Shown in pieces: positions 23,964-35,400 of a stretch of 64,000 bases of DNA; within the stretch, counting starts at the first letter, position 1; every line of letters begins with the position of its first letter. This DNA comes from Agathobaculum sp. Marseille-P7918 (GTDB lineage: Bacteria > Bacillota > Clostridia > Oscillospirales > Butyricicoccaceae). A model generated the notes under the pieces. It ran no database searches and was not told where the DNA came from. It saw nothing but the letters and a program-made list of their open reading frames with translations. Position numbers and translations under genes: made by a program. The DNA lies in contig NZ_UYYD01000001.1 of NCBI RefSeq assembly GCF_900625105.1, forward strand, positions 682,001-746,000. The letters are read 5' to 3'.

Positions 23964-26900
23964 TTACTGTGCATCCAGTTCATAGAACCGCATTAGAATG
24001 GTGGCCACCTGCGCGCGGGTCGCCATGCCCTGCGGACTGAGGGTGGTCGAGGTCGTGCCGGTGATCAGGCCCTGCTGCACCGCCCAGAGCATCGCCGTCT
24101 GCGCGTAATCGCTGACGCTGTCCGCATCGGCAAAATCCGTCAGGCTGCCGCTGACCGCCGGGCTGCCCGCATAGCGCCACAGCATCGTGGCCAGCTGCTC
24201 ACGGGTCAGGCTGCTCTCCATGTCGGAACCGTCCGAAATGCCCTTATCCATAGACCACTGACGGCCTGCCGCATACCAGGTATCGCCGACCGTGGTGTCC
24301 ACGCCTTCCCCGCGGGCCAGCACCGTAACGAACATGGCGCGGCTCATGGCGGTGTCGGGCGAGAACGTGGTTGCGCTGGTTCCGTTGAACAGCGCACGGC
24401 TGGTGACAAAGTCCACCGCATCCGCGCCCCAGAAGGAGTCGGGCACATCGGCAAAGTGCTTGCTGTTGTCCACGATCTTGATCCGGTCGCCCGCCGAGAT
24501 TTCCACCGCAATGCCATGGTCGGTGGGCAGGCTGTCCGAAAGGACCTCCTCGCTGCCGTCCGGCTTGACGATGACCGCCACCATACCGGCGGTGACGTCC
24601 TCGACCGGAACCTCCACCTTGGTGCTTTGGTCGTCCGGCCATTTCACCGTGATGACCGGTGCGTCCGCGGTTTGTGCGGTGACCGGCACTTCCGGCATGG
24701 GCAGGTGTACGGCCTCGCCGGTCTCATGCGCATGCTGCACCACTTCTTCCGGCAGCACCACTTCCACGTCCATGTGGCCGTCCTTGTCGATCTCCGCCAC
24801 CGACGAGCTGCCGTCCGGCGCTTCGGTGGTCTCCGTGCAGGAGCCGTCGGGGTTGGTGACCGTGGTCGTGACCGAGCCGTCCGGATTGGTCACGGTTTCC
24901 GTCTCCCCGTCGGCTGTGCCGCCGGTGCTGCCGCCGCCCGAGCCGCCGGTGCTGCCGCCGCCCGAGCCACCGGTGCTACCGCCGCTCTCCTGCTGCCAGG
25001 TCGCCGTGACGGCAACCGCCTTGTCCGGCATGACAAACGTCGTATCCGCGGCCGATGCATCCGCGAAGGTCACGCCGTCACCGCTCGTCCAGCCCGCAAA
25101 CGTGTAGCCGCTGCGCGTGCCGGCCGCAATGCGAACCGTCTCGCCCGGCGTGTAGTCGCCCGCGCCCGTATTTTCGGCATAACTGCCGCTGACCGTCACG
25201 GCGTACTTGGTCTCGGGCTGCGGCTGTGCGCCCACCGTGATCTGCACGGTATTGGCATTGCCGTATGCATCCTGCACATAAACCGTGTGCGTGCCGCTTT
25301 CCAGCGCAGCGCCCGAGAGATAGGGCGTTTCGGCGCCGTCGATGAATACCGTGCAGCCGTCCGGCACGGTCAGGCTGTTTCCGTCCAGCGTACCGTCCGC
25401 CGCAACACCGGTCAGCACCGGCGTTTTCCGGAGGATGTCCACAGTGAAGGACGCAGTCATGTCCTCATGCCCCTGAATCCGGAACCGATAGGTGGTCTGA
25501 TTGACCTTGTCCGTCGCGGGCACGGTGATGTCGCCCGTGTACGGCTTCCACTGGCTGCCGTCGGTGCTGTACTCGATCTCGCCTTGCAGGCCGGCCTGCA
25601 AGGCGGCGGTCAGCGTCACGTCCTGATTGGTCTTGGTACCGGTCGTATATGCGCTGCCGCCGGCGGTCGCGCGGACCACGATCGGGTCGGTGATGCTGTC
25701 AAAGGCCGCCTCCACCGTCAGATCTTCCCGGATGACGACCGTGCTGCCCGAGGCAATGTCCTTGCCGTTCACTTGCAGCTTGGTCAGGCGGAAACCGTAG
25801 TCGGGCGCTGCCGTGACGGTCAGCGCCGTGCCGCGGGTGAAGGTCTGGGCATTGGTCAGCGCCAGCTGGCTCGCGGCCTGCGCGACCGCAATGCTGCCGC
25901 CCGTCGGCGTTGCCCAGCGCACGGTGTATTGCGGCACGATGACGGTCAGCTCGCTGGTATTGCCGTATGCATCGTGCAGCACCATCGTATGGCTGCCGCC
26001 GGGGATATCGCTGCCGCTGGTGTAGGGCACGCCGTCCACCGTGGCGGTCATGCCGTCGGGCAGCGCGATCGAGTTCAGATACGGTGCATCCTCACGGGCG
26101 GGCAGTTCGCCGCCGTCCTCGATGCCGTCCAAAGTCGGCGCCGCCTTGCAAATGTCCACGGCGAAGCAGGCGTACCGATCGGCCTGCTCCTGCTGGTCGG
26201 CATAGGCGAAGGTGTAGACCGCACTGCGCGCCGCGCCCTGCTCGACCTGCACGGTGATGGGCGCAGTATAGGACTGCCATTCGCCGTCGCCCAGCCGATA
26301 GCAGATGTCCTTGCCACTCTCTCCGGTGACCGTGATGGTCACATCCTGATTGGTCTTGACCCCGCCGGCAATCGGCTGTCCGTCCGCGGTCTGCGCGGAA
26401 ACGGTCAGCGCATCGCGCACCTTGTCAAAGGTGACGGTCTTGCCCGCGGTCAGGCCGGTTGCCTTGCCGTTGTACAGCAGCGCGGCAGTCAGTTCGACGG
26501 TGCCGCCGGCCTGAGAAGAGCGGTGCAGCGTGCTGCCGGTCAGGTACGCGCCGCTGCCGGACACCGACCAGCTGACCGAGACCCCTGCGGGCAAAGTGTC
26601 CACGCCGGTGTCCAGTTCATAGGTTTTCTCGGTATCGTCCTCGGCAAAGGTATCGTCGCCGCGGATGGACAGATCGACGCAGGCGATTTCGATGGTGTCC
26701 GCCTTGCCGGAAGGCGCGGTCGCCGTGATCTGCACGGTGCCCGCCTGATGCGCGGTGACCACGCCGTCCGCATCGACGCTCGCGATCGCGTCATCGCTGC
26801 TCTTCCAGGTCAGCCGGTTGTTCAGCGCCGTATAGGGGAACGTGCTGGATTGCAGCGCCAGCGTGCCGTCCACCGCGACCACAGGCGCCGCCGCCTTGAT

Positions 26901-29900
26901 CTGCACCTGCTCGACGGGCACATTGTTCACCTGCCGCACCGGGGACAGCAGCCACAGGTTGCACCATGCGCCGCCGCCCACGATGTTGCCGGCCTCGGCT
27001 ACGTCGGTCAGCCTGCCGCCGTAAACCACGCGCAGCTTGGCATAAACCTGCTGCACGCCGGTTTGGGTCAGCTGGGCCGTCATGCGGTTGTCGGTCAGGG
27101 TGTAACCGCGGCCGCTGTTGTCGCCGGTGTTCAGCTGGAGGCTGGTGTCCAGCTTGCCGCTTTCATTGGCTGCGAGCGCCTGCAGTGTAGCGGGCGCGGC
27201 GTCCATGGCGTAAATGCCCGCGGCGTCCTGATGCGCCTGCGCGACGTACAGGCCAGCGGTATCCACCGCCAGATCCAGATTGTTGTCCGTTGCCACTTGC
27301 AGCGCGGACACGGTCACGCCGTTCTGGCCGATGAGCTGGGCAGTGCCGCCCACATAGATGGCGGGCTTGTCATCCCAGCCGCTTTCGCCGGTCCACTCAG
27401 TCCACAGGCACACGTTGGCGTCCGACTGCACCGTGCCGCCGCTCAGGAAAACGTCGCCCTCGGCGTTGATGGCCGAGGCCTGCGACTGCGCGTTATGGAT
27501 TGCGCCGCCGGTCATAGTTAGCTCACCCACGTTATGTACGCTCTGCACGTTGCCGGAGGTGATGGTGATGTCGCCGGCGCTGTAAATGGCCTGGATGTTG
27601 TCCTGATCGGTGGTCACGGTGCTGCCGGCCACCACGATGGTATCGGTGGCATTGCCGGCGTACACCGCTTCGCGGCTGCCGTGCACCGTGCCGGTGCCGT
27701 TGAGGTAAACCGCGCCGGTGCAGCCCTGCGGGATGACAACGGCATGGCCGGAGTTGGTCGTATTTCCCGAACTCGTCCCCTTAAAGGAAGCATCATTGGT
27801 CAGGGTCTGGCGGATGGAGGTGGAACCCTGGGTAATGAGGGTGCCGTTCTCAATATAAATCAGGTTAATGGGGGTGATATCGGCCTTTTTGCCGCCCTCC
27901 TGACTCTTGAAGTCCACATCCTTGAGCACAACCGTGGCGCCGCCCGTGATGGTCAGGATGCAGCGTTCCCACACGTTGCCCTGTCCTTCGATAGTCACCG
28001 AGTGGTTGATGGTGTATTCCCAGTTGTTGTCCTTGGTGTTGATCTGCTGGCCCAAAAAGTTTTCCTCGTAACCGCCGAAGGTGCAGGTGCCGTTGAGGGT
28101 GATCTTGCTGACGGTGGGATCGCTCAGGGCATTGCGCAGCTCGGTACCGTTGCTGACCGTGACGCTTTTGCCCGCGCTGCCGGTTTGCAGCAGGTTCAGC
28201 ATCGCTTCGGCGTTTTCCAGCACGGACAGGTTGGTCACCTGCGCCTGCTCCTCGGCGCTCAGCGCAGCATAAGCGGTCCGGGCGGCCTGCACTTTGGCCG
28301 CGTCGTCCAGCGTGATAGCCGTGGGCAGGGCGTTGATCTGATCGATCACCTGCTGCGCTGCTGTTTTGGCGGGCTGGTCGCTCTTGCAGATCGAGAAGCT
28401 GTCGTACACCGCGCCGTCCTCGGTATAGGCGGTGTAATACAGGCTGTCGCCCTCGATCTCGATCCCGCTGTACACGGACTGGTACGGCTGGCCCTCCTTT
28501 TCGCTTGCAAAACCGAAATCCACGCTGCTGTCAAACTCGTAATACTTGACGCCGCTGGTGGAAGGGATGACAAACATCGTGCCGGACGGGTTGGTGGTTT
28601 GCTGATAGGTCACGCCGTCCTTCTCGATGGTGGTGGTGTTGGAGGAATTGTCCACTTCCTCGCCATGGCTTAAGAAAGGCGTGCGCAGATAGGTGTGGTC
28701 GTGGCCGGAAAGCACCAGATCCACGCCGTACTCCGCACAGAAGGTATCCAGCGTGCTGCGCAGCGCCAGCACATCGGACTCGTCGCCGTGCGGCCCCTTG
28801 GAATAGGGCGCCTTATGCGCCAGCACGATCAGCCAATCGGTGTCGGCGGACGCAGCTACGCTCTCGGCCCACTTCAGCTGCGCCTCGCCGATGGCGTTGT
28901 CGCCGTCGTTGGTGTTGAGCACGATAAAGGTGGCGTTTTTGTACTCATAGGAGTAATAAATGCCGGTGGAATCGTCCTGTTCGGGGATATTCAGGTTGTA
29001 ATGCGCCTGCAGCGCGTTGGGCAGGTCGCCTTTCTCCGAGCGGGCTTCATGGTTGCCCGCGACCGGCAGGACCGGCATCGACTGCATCTCGTCGGTGTCC
29101 AGCACCCAGCTCCAGTAATTTTCGTTGATGCCGTCGTCCACCATATCGCCCAAATGCGTGACGAACGCGGCGTCCGGGAAGGTCTGCTGCGCCTGCGCGA
29201 GCACGTTGTTATAGTGCGCGTAATCGCTCTCGGTCGAGCCCTGCGAGTCGGCCACGCTGATGAAGCTGAAGCCATCGGCATCCGCATCGCCCCGCAGCAG
29301 CACCGGCTCGCTCCAAAGCGCACCATACTGGCCGTCGGTGCCGACGCGATACCAATAATCCTTGCCTTCCTCCAGCGTCACCGCCGCCGTATGGCGCTCG
29401 GCGTTAATGATATCATAGGTCGTCACGAGGATCAGGTTGAGCTTGACCTTGGCCTTCTGCACCTGCTCGCTGTCTGCCTGCACGGTCGTGACATTGCTGC
29501 CGGACTGCATGGCCTCCGCCGCCTGCTGGGCGTTGAGGATGCCGTCGGCCTCCACCAGCTGCACCTCGCCTTCGGTGATATCGGTACCAGTGTACCACGA
29601 GAAGGTTCGACCGGTTTCAGGATTCGCGGTATCCATGGAAACCGTGATCTGATACGGCAGCGTGCCGTTTTCCACCGAGGGGCTTTGCACGGCTTCGCCT
29701 GTGTAGGTCAGAACAGCCTGCTTGCCGTCCACCACGTCGTCCAGATCGTCCTCGTCCACGGCAAAGCCCGAGATCATGTTGTCCGCCACGCCGCCGACGC
29801 TGGTGAAAAAGCTGTCGGACAGGTACTCGGTGATCAGGCCGTTCAGGATCTCTTCAATATTGACGCCGAACGTATCCAGGAGCTTGGCCACCGAGGGGTT

Positions 29901-31877
29901 GCTGCCGAAAATGGCCTTGGTCGCCGTGCCCCACATCGCATTGCGGCCGAACAGCGTGTCCATGCTGACGGTCAGGCTGTTGGTGACGTCGTTGATGAAG
30001 CCGTAGATGGAAACATCCTCCGGATAGCTGTCCTCCGGCGTGCCCTGGATGATCTCCATCACCCGCTGCTCGAGCAGCTTGCCGTCCGCCAGCACCGCAA
30101 GGCCCTGTTCCTCCCAGTCCTCCAGCGGCAGCACGTCCTCGCCGGCGTTGTGCCGCTGGAACATGGCGCGCACCAAATCCTGCAGCGTGTGGCCGTCGGT
30201 CTCGTCCACCAGCACGGTGCTGACCGCGTCCACGATCAGCTGGTCGAGACGCTCATCCAGCTCGCCGCCGACAATGTACTTTTCTTCGAACTGATCGAGG
30301 ACGCTCTGGACCTCGGTCTTGATGTCGCTGTTGCGCACGGTAAAGCTGCCCAGCAGCCCGGCCGCGCCGCTGGTGGGATTGAGGTGCACGCCGTCGCCGT
30401 CGCCCCAGTTGTCCACCGTGCCGTCCGAGGAATAGCTGATGGTCAACTCGCCGACCGAGCCGCCCAGATCCACCTTTTTCTCCCCGCTGAGCAGGCCGGG
30501 CAGCGCATCAAACAGGGTCTGATACAGGTCGAGTCCTGCGATGTTCTGCATCGCAGCCGGCACATCGGCCAGCTGGTCCAGATAGCGGTCCGCATAGCGG
30601 TGGATCAGCTTGACGATGAACGAATCGCCGTACATGGCATCGGTCATATAGTCCGCCACATCCACCTTTTCGGTGTTGGTCAGATTGCCGCCCGGTGCAT
30701 CCAGACAGGCATTCATGGTCGCCTGCTTGACGCTGACGGACGAAACCTCCAGCTGCTCCTGCACTTTATCTCCGCTGGTGTGCCGGGTGGCGGTCACCAT
30801 GCGGTACGGCGCGGGATAGGCGACCAGACTGCCGGTCTCCATGTCATACAGGGTATTGCCGGACGCGGTCGTGTAGCTGGCAATATCATTTTCATGCATA
30901 TGGCCGGTATACACCCAGCGCAGGCCGGCATCCGCCAGCGTCTTGACCAGCGTATTGTTGACATCGGTTGTGTAACCGTTTTCACCGCTCTGGATCTGCG
31001 CGCGGTCGGTGATGAACTCGGTCTCGCTGGTGGTGTTGTGCGCCAGCAGCGGATGGTGCATGCCGGCGACCACGGTCAGGCCCGCCTGCGCGCACTTGTC
31101 CAGCTCCGCTTGGATCCACGCCAGCAGATCGTCCGAGATCATGCCCTTGCCGGTGCCCCACGCCTTGCCCTGACCGTTGAAGTCCGCGGTATAGATCTCG
31201 GTGTCGATCATCAGGAAGGCGTAGCCCTTAGTCGTGACCGCCAGATAGGACAGGCCGCCCTGACAGTCGGCGATACCGTCCTCGCCCAGATCTTCCGCAT
31301 AGTATTCGATGGACGACAGCGTGCCGTTGGACGCGGCCACAGTCGCGGCTTCGTCATAGCCCATGGAAGCGTAGATCTGTCGGAAATCCGCTTCGGTGGT
31401 CCACAGCGAACCGCTGCCGTTGTCCTTGACCTGCGTGTCGTTTTCAAAGGTCATGGCGCTGCTGTTGTACAGGTCATGGTTGCCGGGGATCACCAGCACG
31501 GTGACGCCGGCTTGCTGCAGCCGGTTCATCTGTGCGGCAAAGCCCTTGTGGCTTTCCAGCTCGCCTTCGCTGGAAAGGTCGCCGGTGACCAGCAGGACTT
31601 CCGGCAGGTCGCCGTCCTCCAGCATCTGGTCCACCGCGCCGGTGGTCAGCGCCTCGCCCTCGCCCATCAGGCGCAGGTCGCCGCTGATCTGATTCTGATA
31701 ATCCTCCGCCCGGGTACCGTTATACCGTGTGGGGAAATAATGGGCGTCGGACATCACACCGAATCGCAGCGTGGTGTCCTCCCCCTGCTCCACAGCCAGT
31801 GCGGGTACACAAAGGCTCAGAAGCATCGCCAGCGCCAGGATCACGCTCATGACGCGGCGATGTACTGTGTGCATCAT
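23964..31877 (-). CDS. 2637-residue SLH surface protein with two metallophosphatase domains
   Basis: Exported multidomain protein. A signal peptide (MMHTVHRRVMSVILALAMLL) is followed by calcineurin-like phosphoesterase 1 (about 37-390; DAH, VTGDLSSEGE, GNHD, GMHHP, GHMHEN). A second phosphoesterase of the purple-acid-phosphatase type follows its Fn3-like lead (about 800-1170; VADSQ, LGDMVDDG, AGNHEARS, GHDHTYL). A beta-helix-like region (about 1220-1480) is next, then Big_2 and other Ig-like repeats, an InlB-type repeat (SGYTFAGWTSGDG), a Gly/Ser linker, and three SLH motifs at the C-terminus. It is likely a wall-bound phosphatase/nucleotidase releasing phosphate or processing extracellular phosphoesters. 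I chose the ATG at 31877 because AAGGAGGAAG is 8-10 bases upstream. Confidence 0.85.
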   Translation of the reverse strand: MMHTVHRRVMSVILALAMLLSLCVPALAVEQGEDTTLRFGVMSDAHYFPTRYNGTRAEDYQNQISGDLRLMGEGEALTTGAVDQMLEDGDLPEVLLVTGDLSSEGELESHKGFAAQMNRLQQAGVTVLVIPGNHDLYNSSAMTFENDTQVKDNGSGSLWTTEADFRQIYASMGYDEAATVAASNGTLSSIEYYAEDLGEDGIADCQGGLSYLAVTTKGYAFLMIDTEIYTADFNGQGKAWGTGKGMISDDLLAWIQAELDKCAQAGLTVVAGMHHPLLAHNTTSETEFITDRAQIQSGENGYTTDVNNTLVKTLADAGLRWVYTGHMHENDIASYTTASGNTLYDMETGSLVAYPAPYRMVTATRHTSGDKVQEQLEVSSVSVKQATMNACLDAPGGNLTNTEKVDVADYMTDAMYGDSFIVKLIHRYADRYLDQLADVPAAMQNIAGLDLYQTLFDALPGLLSGEKKVDLGGSVGELTISYSSDGTVDNWGDGDGVHLNPTSGAAGLLGSFTVRNSDIKTEVQSVLDQFEEKYIVGGELDERLDQLIVDAVSTVLVDETDGHTLQDLVRAMFQRHNAGEDVLPLEDWEEQGLAVLADGKLLEQRVMEIIQGTPEDSYPEDVSIYGFINDVTNSLTVSMDTLFGRNAMWGTATKAIFGSNPSVAKLLDTFGVNIEEILNGLITEYLSDSFFTSVGGVADNMISGFAVDEDDLDDVVDGKQAVLTYTGEAVQSPSVENGTLPYQITVSMDTANPETGRTFSWYTGTDITEGEVQLVEADGILNAQQAAEAMQSGSNVTTVQADSEQVQKAKVKLNLILVTTYDIINAERHTAAVTLEEGKDYWYRVGTDGQYGALWSEPVLLRGDADADGFSFISVADSQGSTESDYAHYNNVLAQAQQTFPDAAFVTHLGDMVDDGINENYWSWVLDTDEMQSMPVLPVAGNHEARSEKGDLPNALQAHYNLNIPEQDDSTGIYYSYEYKNATFIVLNTNDGDNAIGEAQLKWAESVAASADTDWLIVLAHKAPYSKGPHGDESDVLALRSTLDTFCAEYGVDLVLSGHDHTYLRTPFLSHGEEVDNSSNTTTIEKDGVTYQQTTNPSGTMFVIPSTSGVKYYEFDSSVDFGFASEKEGQPYQSVYSGIEIEGDSLYYTAYTEDGAVYDSFSICKSDQPAKTAAQQVIDQINALPTAITLDDAAKVQAARTAYAALSAEEQAQVTNLSVLENAEAMLNLLQTGSAGKSVTVSNGTELRNALSDPTVSKITLNGTCTFGGYEENFLGQQINTKDNNWEYTINHSVTIEGQGNVWERCILTITGGATVVLKDVDFKSQEGGKKADITPINLIYIENGTLITQGSTSIRQTLTNDASFKGTSSGNTTNSGHAVVIPQGCTGAVYLNGTGTVHGSREAVYAGNATDTIVVAGSTVTTDQDNIQAIYSAGDITITSGNVQSVHNVGELTMTGGAIHNAQSQASAINAEGDVFLSGGTVQSDANVCLWTEWTGESGWDDKPAIYVGGTAQLIGQNGVTVSALQVATDNNLDLAVDTAGLYVAQAHQDAAGIYAMDAAPATLQALAANESGKLDTSLQLNTGDNSGRGYTLTDNRMTAQLTQTGVQQVYAKLRVVYGGRLTDVAEAGNIVGGGAWCNLWLLSPVRQVNNVPVEQVQIKAAAPVVAVDGTLALQSSTFPYTALNNRLTWKSSDDAIASVDADGVVTAHQAGTVQITATAPSGKADTIEIACVDLSIRGDDTFAEDDTEKTYELDTGVDTLPAGVSVSWSVSGSGAYLTGSTLHRSSQAGGTVELTAALLYNGKATGLTAGKTVTFDKVRDALTVSAQTADGQPIAGGVKTNQDVTITVTGESGKDICYRLGDGEWQSYTAPITVQVEQGAARSAVYTFAYADQQEQADRYACFAVDICKAAPTLDGIEDGGELPAREDAPYLNSIALPDGMTATVDGVPYTSGSDIPGGSHTMVLHDAYGNTSELTVIVPQYTVRWATPTGGSIAVAQAASQLALTNAQTFTRGTALTVTAAPDYGFRLTKLQVNGKDIASGSTVVIREDLTVEAAFDSITDPIVVRATAGGSAYTTGTKTNQDVTLTAALQAGLQGEIEYSTDGSQWKPYTGDITVPATDKVNQTTYRFRIQGHEDMTASFTVDILRKTPVLTGVAADGTLDGNSLTVPDGCTVFIDGAETPYLSGAALESGTHTVYVQDAYGNANTVQITVGAQPQPETKYAVTVSGSYAENTGAGDYTPGETVRIAAGTRSGYTFAGWTSGDGVTFADASAADTTFVMPDKAVAVTATWQQESGGSTGGSGGGSTGGSGGGSTGGTADGETETVTNPDGSVTTTVTNPDGSCTETTEAPDGSSSVAEIDKDGHMDVEVVLPEEVVQHAHETGEAVHLPMPEVPVTAQTADAPVITVKWPDDQSTKVEVPVEDVTAGMVAVIVKPDGSEEVLSDSLPTDHGIAVEISAGDRIKIVDNSKHFADVPDSFWGADAVDFVTSRALFNGTSATTFSPDTAMSRAMFVTVLARGEGVDTTVGDTWYAAGRQWSMDKGISDGSDMESSLTREQLATMLWRYAGSPAVSGSLTDFADADSVSDYAQTAMLWAVQQGLITGTTSTTLSPQGMATRAQVATILMRFYELDAQ
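24919..24987. repeat. 24-bp tandem repeat encoding a Gly/Ser linker
   Basis: Two exact copies of a 24-bp unit (24919-24942, 24943-24966) and a third partial, diverged copy. They encode repeated GGSTGGSG. It is probably a length-variable spacer before the wall-anchor region. Confidence 0.85.
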
Positions 31878-32402
31878 TGGTTTCTTCCTCCTTCTCAAAA
31901 AAAAAACATGCAGGGGAATCGTACCATAAATGCCGGCTTGCTTCCGTCCGGATTGTGTATTTTTTATGTTAATTCTTCCGTCTCCAAACTTTTCCTTCTC
32001 GAATTCACGTTTAAAAAACTATCGTCATTTTACATAAATATCAATTAATATACATATACAAATCGCACAACACAGCCCTTTCCTCATGAGAATACGGCAT
32101 ATCCCCAATTCTCCAAATATATCCAAATAATTTGCAGAAAAACTCGTATAGACTTGTATATAATGTACAAATACAGCTTTACCGCGGTAAAATAATGCAC
32201 AAACTTAAGAAAAATGCACAACATTTTATTGACATTTTTATTATCCGCTCTTAAGATGAAGCTAGGATTTCATTTATATCCAAGATGTATACAAGATTCG
32301 AAATGCGCATTCGATTTGTATGATTATCCATGCAAAGCAGTGAGGTGGTGTCTTCCGCACAAAGATTGAGAAAAGAGACAGAATCACAGAAGGAGGATTC
32401 AA
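31878..32402. other. AT-rich divergent intergenic region
   Basis: 525 bases between the divergent double-phosphatase and tandem-esterase genes, far more AT-rich than the surroundings. It holds the strong rightward promoter at 32229-32257, an imperfect hairpin at 32289-32321 (ATACAA / TTGTAT arms) in the esterase leader, and only weak leftward promoter candidates. No gene is seen. Confidence 0.6.
32229..32257 (+). promoter_or_regulatory. Promoter of the tandem-esterase SLH gene
   Basis: Consensus TTGACA, 17-base spacer, TAAGAT. The predicted leader is about 140 nt. Confidence 0.8.
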
Positions 32403-35400
32403 ATGGGAAAGAGTTATTTCAAGCAGGTACTGTCTTATGCATTATCCGGCATAATCACAGCCACCTCTTTGTTCGGAGGCGTTGCAGGGGCAGTCGATAC
32501 GCATCCGGAAAACGATGCACAAACGAAAGCGCAATATGAACCCGGTGTCACCATATCCGAGCAGGCCGACCAGAACGGTTTGTATGATGTGACGTTCACC
32601 GTGGATGTTTATAGTCTTGGATTCGACACGACGACAAATCTCGCCAAGGATGTTTATTTGTACGGCAGCTTCGCCCGGTATCCGACCAATGTCTCCAACT
32701 GGACCAGCACGCACACCAATGAGGAAGAGTCCAAAAAGATGGAAGACTGGGCGCTGAAGCCGCTTACAGATGATAAAACCATCAACGGCGTGATTATTCC
32801 AGAAGACTATGCCGACGGCAGCCATCTAGATGGCACCGCGCCGCTCGAGCAGCCGACCTATGCACAGGAAATGACCGCAGTCGGCGACGGCCTGTACAGC
32901 GTGACGCTCAAGCTGCCGGCTTCCCCGTATTTCTACCGTTATGCGGTTAATCCGACCTTTACCCTCAGCACCGCGGAAACCGTATCCACCAGCAATGCCA
33001 TTCTTTCGGACCGAAAGGCTTACACGATCACCGCGGATTATCTGAGCTATGATCCGGCGAATCCCTCGGTCAGCAATCCGGCCGGCAATCATATCCAGGG
33101 CAAGAGCATGATCGTTGTCGGCGACGGCGGTTACTACCACAAGGACGACAGCGCACCCAAGGGCACGGTATCCTTTGTCCCCTACACGGATGTCAACGGC
33201 AACACCCGATATCTGGGCGTTTACCTCCCCGCAGGATATGATCCGAACGGCGCAGCTTACAAGACGCTGTACATGTCCCACGGCGCCGGCGGCGAAGAAA
33301 CCGAGTGGATGAACAAGGGCCGCGTACAGGACGTATTCGATTATGCGATCGCAAACGACGTCATCGAACCGACCGTTGTCATCACCATGGACAACACGGC
33401 GGACTACAACTGGGATATGCCCACCATCCGCAAGAACATGATGGAATACATCATCCCGTTCGTAGAATCGCACTACAATGTATCCGGCAATGCCAAGGAC
33501 CGCGCCATGATGGGCCTGTCTATGGGCGGTGTAACGACCTCGTATCTGTACATGAATGAATCCAATAGTTTTGGATACTTTGCCGTTCTGAGCGGCTGCA
33601 CCCTGCAAGACGAGAACCTGTATCCGCTCAGCAAGGTTTCCCGCGACGCCAAGCTGCTGGTTGGCGCAGGCGAAGAAGATTTCGGCTGGGCAAGCAGACT
33701 CCCCTCTGAACCCGGCACCTTCACCGGCGTCAAGCACTGGATGGACCAACTGGACGCAGCCGGTATTGAGTATGTCGAGAAAAACGTGCCCGGCACGCAT
33801 GACTGGTACACCTGGACCCAGCTGCTGGATTACGTCGTATCCGATTTCCTGTGGAAGGACGACGCCGCCGGTTCCAGCGTAACGATTTCGGATACGGCTG
33901 ACGCAAACGGGCTGTATGACGTGACCTTTACGCTCGACACGGACGATTTGTCCCTCACAAATCCGGTCAATGAAGTCTACCTGTACGGCAGCTTTGCCCG
34001 TTACCCGACCAATGTCTCCAACTGGACGGACACACATTCGGATGCTTCCGAAGCCGCCAAGATGGAAGACTGGTGGCTGACGCCGCTTGCAGACGACAAG
34101 ACCATTGACGGCGTGATCATTCCGGACGAGTATGCCGACGGCAGCCATCTGAATGACACCGCACCACTCGAGCAGCCGACCTATGCACAGAAAATGAACG
34201 ATATCGGCGACGGCAAATATTCTGTGACCCTCAAGCTGCCCGCTTCCCCGTACTATTACCGGTATGCGGTCAACCCGAAGTTCACCCTGACGGCGGACAG
34301 CGTGGTTTCCACCGGCAATGCCATTCTTTCGGATAAAAAAGCCTATACGATTTCCGCGGATTATCTGAGCTACGACCCCGGCAATCCTTCGATCAGCAAC
34401 CCGGCCGGCGGCCACGTCCAGAGCAAGAGCATGATCGTTGTCGGCGACGGCGGTTACTATCACAAGGATGACAATGCTGCCAAGGGCCGCGTGGTATTTG
34501 TCCCGTACACGGATGTCAACGGCAACACCAGATATCTGGGCGTTTACCTGCCCGCAGGTTACAGCGCAGACGGCACCGCATATAAGACGCTCTATATGTC
34601 CCACGGTATGGGCGGCGAAGAAACCGAGTGGATGAACAAGGGCCGCGTACAGGATATTTTTGACTACGCGATCGCCAATGACATCATTGAACCGACCATC
34701 GTGGTCACCATCGATAATACCGCGGATTACAATTGGGATATGCCCACCATCCGCGAAAATCTGATGGACTATGTCATTCCGTATATTGAAAGCCATTATA
34801 ATGTTTCCCGCGACGTGGAGGACCGCGCTATGATGGGTCTGTCCATGGGCGGCGTCACGACTTCGTACATCTACATGAATGAGTCGGACAACTTCGGATA
34901 CTTTGCAGTTCTGAGCGGCTGCACGCTGCAAGACCCGGACGCTTACCCGCTGAGCGCCGTTTCCCGCGACGCCAAGCTGCTGGTTGGCGCAGGTGAAGAA
35001 GACTTTGGTTGGGGTCAAGATCCCTCGGCACCCGGTTCGTTCAGCGGCGTCAAGCACTGGATGGCAGAGCTGGATGCGGCTGGCATCGACTACACCGAAA
35101 AGAATGTGCCCGGCACGCATGACTGGTACACCTGGTCGCAGCTGCTGGATTACGTCGTATCCGATTTCCTCTGGCAGGACGACGAGCAGACCACTTCCGG
35201 CGGCGGTTCCGGCGGTTCGAGCGCGTACAGCGTGACGGTTCCCTCCATCCCCAACGGTACGATCACCGTCAACCCGAAGTACGCTTCCGCAGGCGCGACG
35301 GTCACCATCACGGTGCAGCCGAACGAGGGCTATGCGATCAATACGCTGACCGTCACCGACAAGAACGGCAAATCCATCCAGCTGACCAACTTGAGCGGTA

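Noticed and set aside
32217-32235. ACAACATTTTATTGAC, partly like the inverton repeat core.
   Set aside because: Only about 10 of 16 positions match and it has no partner copy nearby.
32154-32296. 8-bp inverted repeat (CTTGTATA / TATACAAG) flanking the promoter of the esterase gene, considered as a second inverton.
   Set aside because: Only 8 bp, no extension, no similarity to the 18-bp repeats at 22638 and 22885; easily chance in AT-rich DNA.
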